This document shows, piece after piece, positions 11,219 to 20,294 of a stretch of DNA of 64,000 nucleotides. How positions within the stretch are numbered: position 1 is the stretch's first letter; the number at the start of each line of letters is the position of its first letter. Under the pieces are notes generated by a model. That model was not told the origin of the DNA, made no database searches, and was given only the letters and a program-made list of their open reading frames with translations. The position numbers were made by a program, and so were the translations under genes. Source of the stretch: Thinopyrum elongatum (taxonomy: Eukaryota; Streptophyta; Magnoliopsida; Poales; Poaceae); NCBI GenBank assembly GCA_011799875.1, contig CM022297.1, forward strand, positions 75,210,488 to 75,274,487. The letters are read 5' to 3'.

Positions 11219-12056
11219 ACGCCGAGAAGCCCTCCAACGACGAACGCCGGACGGAGGTAGAAGACGATGAACTGGTCATCCATGAGCGGGTGGTCAGAGA
11301 TGGAGGGGGCGGCGGCCCGATCCCGATGCTGACTCGGACGAACTACGTCGAGTGGTCAATCCTCATGAAGGTACATCTTCAGGCTGCGCGGCTGTGGGAG
11401 GCCGTGGAGACGGGCGACGTTGGTCACCCCGATGATTGTGCCGCACTGGGCGTTATCCTCCGTGGCGTCCCGCCGGAGATGCTGCGGACACTGGTGGCGA
11501 AGGACTCCGCCAAGGAGGCGTGGAACACCGTCAAGACGCTTCGGATGGGCGTCGAGCGTGTGCGCGAGTCGCGGGCTCAGGCGCTGCGCCGTGACTTCGA
11601 AAATCTCTCTTTCAAGGAGGGAGAGACAGTGAAGGACTTCGCTCTCCGCCTCACCGGCCTGATCAGCGATCTACAGGAGCTCGGCGACGACGTGGACGAG
11701 CTCAAGGCGGTGAGAAAATTTCTGCGTGTGGTGCCGCCTCACTACGCCCAGGTAGCTATCTCCATTGAGACTCTCCTTGATCTCAAAACGCTGACAATTG
11801 AGGAGGTGGCCGGCCATTTCCTTGCCGTCGAGGAGCGCCTTGACCCTGACACTGGTGGCACCGGCGGCAAGCTGCTTCTCACAGAGGAACAGTGGCACGA
11901 GCGGGAAAGGCGACGACAATCAGGCGAGGGTTCGTTGGGCGGTGGATCCAAAGGCGGCAAGGGGAAACCCAAGCCGATGTTGGGACAAACCCACCGGCGA
12001 TGAACGCCGAGAAGCCCTCCAACGACGAACGCCGGACGGAGGTAGAAGACGATGAA
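10487..12056 (+). repeat. 785-bp tandem duplication of gag
   Basis: 10487-11271 and 11272-12056 are repeats with only about three base differences (AT to CG just after the start, and one G to A near 11713). The second unit encodes the same gag block again in a frame opened from 11107 to 12003. The near identity shows the duplication is very recent compared with most events in the window, or has been kept alike by gene conversion. Confidence 0.9.
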
Positions 12057-12810
12057 CAAATCACACTTCCGGCGACGAACGGCCTGTATGTTGGCATCTA
12101 TTCATCTCAACTCCCTTGAACATATATACATGGAGGTACACACGCACACACGCAGCACAACCCCGGAAGAACTCTCATATCGACCGGGCGCATACCACGG
12201 TCCCGACGGAGACTACATCTTCCTTAGGCCCCTTCCCCTCGGCTCGGCATATACCGTCACCGTGGCGCGGCAACAGACCGGCGCACTCCATCAGTAGACA
12301 TGACGGGGGTTTTATACCCGGGCTAGCACAGACGCACACACACATCACTAACCCGGCCACCACTAGCACTTACTCACGGCCGGCTCACCCACTAACTCAT
12401 GCATGACATCTTCCTTAGGCCCCTTCCCCTCGGCTCGGCATATACCGTCACCGTGGCGCGGCAACAGACCGGCGCACTCCATCAGTAGACAGGACGGGGG
12501 TTTTATACCCGGGCTAGCACGGACGCACACACACATCACTAACCCGGCCACCACTAGCACGTACTCACGGCCGGCTCACCCACTAACTCATGCATGACTA
12601 TGCTATCACGCCATGGAGCTAGCTAACCAACTAACCGCTTGGACTAAGCACTACGCGCTGGACTAACCAACTGCCACGGCCGAGAGTCCACGCGCATATC
12701 CATCTGATGCATGCACCACGTCCGCCGGTCTCCACAACAGCACACACGACCTGGCCAGATCAACACACGCACATGCATGAACTGCCGCACGCACGCGCTA
12801 TGTCAAGATT
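12057..12810 (+). other. Unexplained segment inside the Copia element, with a 191-bp tandem repeat
   Basis: About 750 bp between the second gag unit and the zinc knuckle do not encode gag and are not known to me. A 191-bp unit occurs twice in tandem (12215-12405 and 12406-12596) with very few differences; each copy contains CTTCCCCTCGGCTCGGC, GGGGGTTTTATACCCGGGC and CACACACACATCAC. Several TGCATG and CACGCACG words follow. It may be captured host DNA or a fragment of another LTR; TTTTATACCC could be a TATA-like core. Confidence 0.55.
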
Positions 12811-12839
12811 ATGGCTGACAGCCGAAGCCTCCCACCAGC

Positions 12840-15807
12840 GCCGGCAGCGGACAACCCGACGGCGGTGGTCCTAAACGCAAGGGGAACTGCCGCAAGTGCG
12901 GCAAGTGGGGCCACTGGGCCAGCGAGTGCTACGGCAAGCCCAAGCAGGAGCACCGCGAGGAGGCAAACGTGGCGCAAGTCGAAGAGGTCGAGGAGCCGGG
13001 GCTGCTCATGGCACGCGAATGCTACGGCAAGCCCAAGTGTCGGCATGCACGCTTTGGGCACCTCCACTTCCGTGCATTGTGTGCCATGGCAAGGAAGAAG
13101 ATGGTGCGTGGGATTCCTGATGTGGATCACGTTGGGGAGTATTGTGATGGCTGCATGCTCGGGAAACAACACCGACTACCCTTCCCGCAGGCTGCAGCAT
13201 ACCGTGCAAAGGCATCCCTGGAGATCGTACACTCGGACTTGTGCGGTCCGATCTCTCCGCCAACACCTTGAGGTAGAAATTATTTCTTGTTAATTGTGGA
13301 TGATTACTCTCGGTACATGTGGGTTGAGGTACTCAGGACAAAGAGCGAGGCTTTTGCTTTCTTCAAAAAAGTGAAAGCGGCAACAGAGACCAGGAGTGGC
13401 TGCAAGCTGCTCGCATTCCGCTCGGATCGCGGTGGGGAGTTCAACTCCACGGTGTTCGTCGAGTACTGCAACGAGCTCGGCATCAAGCACTTCACGACGG
13501 CCCCGTACACGCCGCAACAAAACGGGGTTGTCGAGCGCCGTAATCAAACGGTGGTGGAGATGGCAAGGTGCATGCTGAAGAGCATGGGCGTGCCCGCGGT
13601 CATCTGGGGAGAGGCCGTCAAGGCGGCTGTCTACGTCCTCAACCGATCGCCGACGCGGAGCCTCGACGGCGTGACTCCGTACGAGCTATGGCATGGCAAG
13701 AAGCCGAGCGTGGCTCACCTGCGCACCTTCGGGTGTCATGCGCACGTGAAGAAGCTCGGACCCGGGATCAACAAACAAGCTGGCGGACAGGTCGACGCCC
13801 GGCGTCATGATGGGATACGAGGAAGGTGCCAAGGCCTATCGTATCTATGATCCCGTCGCCGAGAAACTGTTGGTGTCACGTGACGTTGTGTTTCAGGAGA
13901 CACGCCCATGGAACTGGAAAACTGAAGCAGCAAAAGAAAGCACACCATCAGGTGTGTTCACTGTGGTATATGCCACTGAGCCGGGAGTCACGGTGACTGA
14001 CAGTGGCTCCGGTTCGCCGCGTCCGGCAGCAGCGGAGACGGCACCGTGCACGCCCGAACTGTCGACGCCACCAATACAGTTCGTGTCGCCGCCATTGCAT
14101 GATGACGCGCTGGACACGGACAGCGGGCACCCGCGCTACCGGCATGTGTCGAACATCTACGACACCACCAAGGAGACCACTGCACCGATCGACTACAACG
14201 ACTTGTTCGACGACGACGACGAGCAGCAGCACGCAGGCCTTTGTTCTCTGGCCGCCGAGGAGCCGGCGAGCGTTGAGGCCGCACTCTCTGATCACGCCTG
14301 GCATAAGGCGATGGAGGAGGAAATGAGCTCGATCGTCGACAATCAAACCTGGGAGCTCACTTCTCTTCCCGCTGGGCACCGCGCCATCGAGTTAAAGTGG
14401 GTTTTCAAGGTAAAAAGAGATCCGGCCGGCAACATCCTGAAGCATAAAGCGCGGCTGGTGGCAAAGGGCTATGCCCAGCGCCAGGGGGTGGACTTTGAGG
14501 AGGTGTTCGCTCCGGTGGCGCGCATGGAGACTGTGTGGTTGCTCCTCGCACTCGCGGCTCAAGCTGGTTGGCAGGTACATCACATGGATGTTAAGTCTGC
14601 GTTTCTTAATGGAGATCTTGCAGAGGAGGTCTATGTACAGCAGCCGCCAGGGTTTGTCGATGATCGAGAGAGCTGCAAAGTGTACAAGCTGCGGAAGGCG
14701 CTGTACGGGCTGCGACAAGCACCACGGGCCTGGAATGCTAAATTGGATGCATCATTGCAAGCCTTGGGTTTCAAAAGAAGCCGGCTGGAACATGCTGTGT
14801 ATAGGCGTGGTGACCACAAGAACTTCCTGTTGGTGGGAGTATATGTGGATGATCTGGTGATTACCGGGACAAGTCAGGATGATATTGACAAGTTCAAGCA
14901 GGAGATGCAACGGCTGTTCAAAATGAGTGATCTCGGCCTACTGTCCTACTACTTGGGTATTGAAGTTGAGCAGAGAAGTGGTGAGATCAAGATCTGTCAA
15001 AGCAGCTATGCTCAGAAGATTTTGGAGGTTGCAGGCATGGAGCAATGCAAACAGTGTGCAACTCCAATGGAATGCCGCCACAAGCTCAGCAAGAGGGATG
15101 GAGCTGAAGCCGTGGATGCCACTTTGTACAGGAGTGTGATCGGCGGTCTTCGTTACTTGGTCAATACAAGGCCTGATATAGCATGTGCCGTCGGCATTAT
15201 GAGCAGGTACATGGAGGCACCAAGCAAGCAGCATTGGACGGCAGTGAAACAAATTCTTAGGTACGTACAAGGTATTAAGGGGTATGGATGCTGCTACAGG
15301 GCCGGTGCAAAGGGTTTGGTGCTGACAGGTTACAGTGATAGTGACCATGCCGGGGACATAGATGACAGAAAGAGCACTTCTGGAGTTGTGTTCATGCTTG
15401 GAAAGAACATTGTGACACGGAGCTCGCAGAAATAAAAGATAGTGACCACATCATCCTGCAAGGCGGAGTATGTGGCAGCAGCGAGCGGCGCTTGTCAAGG
15501 GGTCTGGCTCAACAGATTGCTCGGGGAAATGACAGGGCAAGCTCCGGCCATGTTCGACCTTATGGTTGATAACCAGTCAGCTATCGCACTGAGCAAAAAT
15601 CCGGTGCATCACGACCGGAGCAAGCATATTGATGTTAAGTATCACTTCATCAGGGAATGCGTCGAGGAAGGTAGAGCTGACGTGAAGCACATTGGAACAA
15701 CTGATCAACTTGCTGATCTTCTAACCAAGGCATTGGGGCGCACCAGATTCGTTGAGATGAGGAAGATGCTCGGTGTCGTTGAAGTGAAGACTGTGCAACG
15801 GGCTTAA
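12840..15807 (+). pseudogene. Copia pol polyprotein (zinc knuckle, integrase, RT, RNase H), protease missing
   Basis: Zinc knuckle CRKCGKWGHWASEC at 12888-12929. The protease is absent: after GLLMARECYGKPK the frame goes directly to the GAG-pre-integrase domain (RHARFGHLHFRAL, YCDGCMLGKQHRLPFP). Integrase core acidic residues are visible in HSDLCGP, SDRGGEF and NGVVERRN. RVT_2 follows (WVFKVKRDPAGNILKHKARL, HHMDVKSAFLNGDL, YVDDLVITG at 14842-14868), then the RNase H region (YSDSDHAGD, KAEYVAAASG, SKHIDVKYHFI). Breaks: TGA at 13269-13271, a 4-bp insertion near 13770-13777 that shifts the frame, and TAA at 15433-15435. The frame from 13807 to 15432 (about 542 residues) is intact and includes the RT catalytic motif. 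The natural polyprotein end is TAA at 15805-15807. Confidence 0.85.
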
Positions 15808-15817
15808 GGGGGTGATT

Positions 15818-16193
15818 TGTTAGCAAATAATCCCGTTGAGCTGTTAGTTATCCTCTAGTTTTTTCTTAGCTAAAATAAAGGGCCATGCAGCGTGGAATCT
15901 TTCCCGACTTGGCGTAGTTTCAGACTTTCAGTTAGTTTGTTTAGCTGAGCCGTCTCAGGTGGATCGTGGGATGGCACGATTGTAAACGTGTGATGGCCAC
16001 ACCCTAGCGATCGGGAGGACGTGGGATGGCGCGTCCGATCAGCCCGCTCGTGGACTGGGTCTCTTGTAGTTTCTGTTCTGAAGCACTTGACTGAATAAGA
16101 AGAAAAGAGAAAAGGCTGCAGAGGTTGCACGCAGCGCAAATACTCGTGTTCTTCATGAGAGAGAGAGTTCAGAGAACTGATCCTACAACTACA
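15818..16193 (+). repeat. Complete 3' LTR of the Copia element (376 bp)
   Basis: Begins TGTTAGCAAATAATCC and ends CTACAACTACA, preceded by the purine tract AAGGGGGTGAT (15806-15816). The right flank AATTAG... is the tail of a LINE fragment shared with duplicated copy B. Confidence 0.82.
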
Positions 16194-16428
16194 AATTAGT
16201 AATTTAAAGTCGGGCTCAACGAGCCTACTATCTAAAAAAAATTGTATGCATCACATCAAATTCTCGGGGTGAATATATGAATGTGTGCATACATTAGAAA
16301 TTTGGTTCACTAATTTCCCGCCGACTCCTATATTACACTGCTTATTACCAGCAATCAATAACCATACCACTCCCCTAACAAATAATGGTGAATTACATAT
16401 GTAATAAAACCTGAAATGATAGGCATAC

Positions 16429-17952
16429 CTCATAAAAAAATCGTGTAGTTCATCCTTGGTCAGTGGATAGCCATTAGAAAATGTCACGAACAAAGTTCTC
16501 TCATCAGGTGGAACATCAGATAGGTGTTGCGTGATCTGCAGAGAAATATATTATTATTTTCTCTTCAAGCTATGAACTACACTAGATATTTGGATGAAAG
16601 CTATCAAGTCTTATTGGAACATAAACGAATGAACATGCAAAGAATGATCAGGGACGATGACTTACTGCATCATTATGGTTCTCTCTTAAGCTCAACTTAT
16701 CCAGCAATGTCACCAAACGGGAGGTTGACTGATAATCATATACTTCGTCCTCTGCATCATGATGGACCATTTGACTTGTTTGAGGATGGATATTTCTTGA
16801 ACTTGAGCCTTCTCCATGACGCATTTGACTTGTTTGAACACGGATATTTCTAGAACTTGTGCCTTCTCCGTGATGCTTCGGATTGTTAGCATACAAAGCC
16901 TTGATCTTGGTAAGAAGGTGTTTCTGCATATAGATGATTTGGTGAATCAGAAGGAGGAGAAAATACTTCACAAACTATTCACAGATCTTTCATTACTCTC
17001 ACCGAGCTATTAGGAATTTGTTCATGCGATGATTCTCCATAGGCCTCTTGGTATAGATCTGTCATCTGCATAGATGATGAAGCAAATCACAAAAGGGTAA
17101 AACCTTGTACTAGTAACAGATCTGATCTTGAATAACTAAATATGAACACTAGTCTTACTGAGATATTAGGAATCTGTTCATGCGATGATTCTCCATAGGC
17201 CTCTTGGTATAGATCTGTCATCTGCATAGATGATAAAGCAAATCACAAAAGGGTAAAACCTTGTACTAGTAACAGATCTGATCTTGAATAACTAAATATG
17301 CACACTAGTCTTACTGAGATATTAGGAATTTGTTCATGCGATGATTCTCCATAGGCCTCTTGGTATAGATCCGTCATCTGCATAGATGATAAAGCAAATC
17401 ACAAAAGGGTGAAATCTTCTACTACTAACAGATCAGATCTTGGATAACTAAATATTAACCCAGTCTTACCGAGCTTGCAGCAAGAACCCGATCGGTCCTG
17501 GACTGTCCATAGGCTTCTTGGCGCAGGTATGCCATCTGATTACGGACAAAATTCATCTCTATCCTTTCTCGAAGATCTTCTAAGGCCGCATAACAGATAG
17601 TATTGAGGTAGAGAGAAATTCCTTCAATAGCTTGGTTCTGAAAGTCACTTCTTGGTATAGATCTGGTGGCCTCTGAACCATCGAACGCAAAATGGAGAAC
17701 TTCCAGAAAACGTTTTGCAGAAGAAACAATTGCGCGAAAATGGTTGTCACCAAGAGAGTATATGTGCTGAAGGTAACCAACTTGGCCATTCCCTTGTTGG
17801 AGCCACAACCAAAAGGCAATTATCTCCATGGAAAGGGAAGACTCAACTTGAAGACCAAGGACCAAACGAAAGAACAACACTCGAAGTAGCATATAGTTAG
17901 AATTTGAAGCATTATTCAGTGGATCTGGTGCCATTGAAGGTGTGGAAGGCAT
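16429..17952 (-). pseudogene. RRM-like grass gene, copy A, last exon lost
   Basis: Minus strand, ATG at 17952. Exons inferred from GT/AG borders and phase: 17952-17470 (483 bp), 17377-17315, 17221-17159 and 17065-17003 (63 bp each), 16923-16666 (258 bp), 16535-16429 (107 bp). The first five are multiples of three and stay in frame. Exon 1 carries SLSMEIIAFWLWLQQGNGQ and a helical RERIEMNFVRNQMAYLRQEA segment. Exon 6 ends in DERTLFVTFSNGYPLTKDEL, which looks like the first beta strand and helix of an RRM. The exon ends at a donor site in phase 2, but no continuation is present: the Copia element and its flank lie beyond. I recall similar uncharacterised proteins in rice and other grasses but no gene name. 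Probably non-functional because the RRM is cut. Confidence 0.6.
17003..17470 (-). repeat. Tandemly amplified exon-intron unit (about 156 bp, three copies)
   Basis: Units start near 17003, 17159 and 17315. Each contains a 63-bp phase-0 exon encoding MTDLYQEAYGESSHEQIPN plus two residues, and a roughly 93-bp intron with TTGTACTAGTAACAGATC. All three have intact acceptor and donor dinucleotides. The end of exon 1 (QEAYGQSRTDRVLAASS) is similar to the repeated peptide, so the unit probably arose by duplication of the exon 1 tail. Confidence 0.75.
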
Positions 17953-18535
17953 ACAGGAGTGTATAGAAGAGTTGCTAGTTCTGAATCAACAAAGACATAC
18001 GGGGAAGAAGAAGGTAGGAAGAATAAGGTATGTGGGCTTGCTTATCATTTAAGTAAATGCAGAAGGTTCAAGCGGATGTTGATTGAGAAATTAATGCCTC
18101 CCAAAATATGAGTAGAGGATAGGCAGAGGCGACAAAAAAAGCAAACTGTTGACAGTCTATACTCATTAATGGCAGCCCCATTATAGCCACACTTGCCAAA
18201 TAACTGCTGATTATTTTTATTTTTTTGCATGCGTCACCTTTCTGGTAATCTCATACTGTACAAAATCACCAACTCTATCATGAGACATATAAAAAATATA
18301 TGAAAATATTCATTATTTAATGCTATTTAAGGCGCTCCTATGTATATACTTACATATATATGACTGAAAAAAGACACATGCTGTTTGTACTCTGTGAAAA
18401 GCTACCCACTTTATGTTGGCAAATAATATATGATCATTAGTTACCTGATCCCTGAGCTAATGCCTCATCTTTAGACTTTGTTGTTCCATAATTCCTTCTT
18501 CTCACAACCATCAATCCCATCTAATCGCTAGATGT

Positions 18536-18815
18536 TTTGCACCATCTGCGAAGATGGAGAAGACTACTGGAAACACTCCCTGATTAGCTGCATCCTGAGC
18601 CAAGGCGGGGGCCACTGGTCTCGCCACTCTTACACCGTAGCTCCCTAGGGCTGTTTGGGGCTGAGCACACCCATCCTCCCTCATGCTCGCACTAGGATCT
18701 TCGCCTTTCCTCATGTGTACGTAGCGCCCTAGTGCTCCTACCCCAATTCCTTGTAACTTTACTATCCTCCCTTTTAATGAATGATACGCAAGCTTTGCGT
18801 ATTCGCGAAAAAAGC
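18536..18815 (+). mobile_element. 5'-truncated LINE fragment
   Basis: Ends in CTTTTAATGAATGATACGCA, AGCTTTGCGTATTCGCG and a short A run, which is the 3' end seen in many Triticeae LINEs. The body keeps no intact frame. It sits where copy B continues without it, so it inserted into copy A after the duplication. Confidence 0.55.
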
Positions 18816-18835
18816 TTAGCTGCACAATGGCACGG

Positions 18836-18886
18836 TGTGTGTGCGCGTGCGCGTGCGCGTGCGCGTGTGCGTGCGCGCGCGCGCTT
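18836..18886. repeat. (GT/GC)n microsatellite
   Basis: Alternating purine-pyrimidine tract of about 50 bp made of GTGC, GTGT and GCGC steps, a sequence able to adopt left-handed DNA. Confidence 0.9.
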
Positions 18887-19276
18887 TAGCTGATGAAGAG
18901 TTCAGCGAGCATATCCCGAGAAGTGCCGCTGGTGACCCATGGGAATGGCTAATGGAGCTCCAGGATACCGTTAACTAGTGAAGAGTTCATCACACAAGGT
19001 GCTCATTATTTTATGGGCGATCTGATCGGCCAGGTGTAAAGCAATCCTCGAATCAACTTTTCAGTTGCCGTGTAATAATTATGGTGTTTGCTAATGGACT
19101 TATCAGTGAGCTCAAGTTTCTACCAAAGAAGAATGTAAAGGTAGGTAATTCTCCAGTGAAAACGAAACCGCCTAGCTGGTGGCATCTGCTAACTTAATGT
19201 TGATGGAGCAATGATGAATTCATCAAACAGGAGATCAGCCAGTGCAATTTGCAGAGCGGAGGATGACTAGCATGCA
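18887..19276. other. Unassigned DNA between LINE fragment and CACTA element
   Basis: About 390 bp with no recognised domain or terminal repeat. The words GATGAAGAGTTCA and GTGAAGAGTTCATC occur at 18892 and 18978, a short internal repeat. Confidence 0.3.
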
Positions 19277-20294
19277 CACTACCGGAATCGGCATGTTTGC
19301 CAAGTGCATGCTGGTTCGCCGAGTGTCTTTTTTTCGGGCACTCGGCAAGCAAACCCTTTGCCGAGTTCTTAGGAAAATACACTCGGTCAGCTCCTAGTTT
19401 GCCTAGTGTTACACTTGGCAAACAAAAAACACCAACAAAAAAAAAATTCTTTTTTTAATGTTCTCATTATCTTTATTTATTTAACTTTGTTTTGTTGTAT
19501 TTTCATTATATTATTTATTTCCTTCTCTATATTTTCATTCTTTAAATTATTTCTTATTTTCTTCTCTTTTATTGTCTTTTTTCCCTTTGCATAACATGAA
19601 AAAAAGTTGGGGAAATTGTATTCAAAAATAATATTTATATTAATGAGTCTATGTTTAAATATTATATCCAAGAAAAAAGAGGAATTGCAAATATCAGGGT
19701 GCCAAGACTCAACCCAGAACATGAAACTTATTGGTTTTTTTAATTCTAAAAAATGCAAGCGAATTCTGAAAACATAAACATGGTGTCATTATATGATCCC
19801 TAGAGATTGTGGTAAAATTTTGAGAAGGTTCCGTAAATGTTGTTATGTACACTACTTAGAAACTGAACCATGCATGTTCAAATAAGAATCGTGGTTTTGA
19901 GAAGGAACAGGTCAGGTTTGATTGTGAAGTGTCGATTGCTTCAGTGTTTGACCTTGAAACTTTTTCTACAATCAATATATACAATCACATGTTCCATGTC
20001 AAAATTGGCCTTTCCTGGGCTCGTTTGCTATATTTAAGCCATTAGGTGCATTTCTAGTCATTCAATTTGACGGATATAACTCAAATTCAGATTGTAAGTG
20101 TGTGAAAACATTATCAAAAATTGGTTAAAAATTCTATTTGTGTCAATGAACTTATGTTTAGGCCTTATCAAAGAAAACAAGAGGAATTCCAAACATCCGG
20201 GGAAGCCACCTCGATCTCAAACATGGATCTTGTTGGTTTTTTAATTTCAAAAAATGCAAACGAAGTGTGAGAAACATGAAACTTGGCATGGTGT

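Larger units (their letters stand above)
10232..16193 (+). mobile_element. Copia LTR retrotransposon with rearranged gag region
   Basis: A 376-bp LTR (15818-16193, TGTTAGC to CTACA) is complete on the right. On the left only its last 115 bp remain (10232-10346). Between them lie a primer binding site, gag, a zinc knuckle, GAG-pre-integrase, integrase, RVT_2 reverse transcriptase and RNase H in Copia order. The element carries a 785-bp tandem duplication, a 0.75-kb unexplained segment and no protease. Two premature stops and one 4-bp insertion break pol. With the left LTR incomplete no target duplication can be tested. It inserted at the tail of a LINE fragment that belongs to duplicated copy A. 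Confidence 0.88.
16196..18533. repeat. Segmental duplicate, copy A
   Basis: Matches copy B (29616-35729) in the same order and orientation, with the LINE tail, intron, five shared exon positions, 5' flank and a closing block (CCATCTAATCGC) all recognisable. Copy A is compact; copy B is longer because it received at least three insertions. The left edge is set by the Copia insertion and the right edge by a LINE insertion, so the original duplicated unit may have been larger. Confidence 0.8.

Noticed and set aside
12811..13293. 160-codon frame over the zinc knuckle
   Set aside because: It is a shifted frame over the real zinc knuckle and pre-integrase frame.
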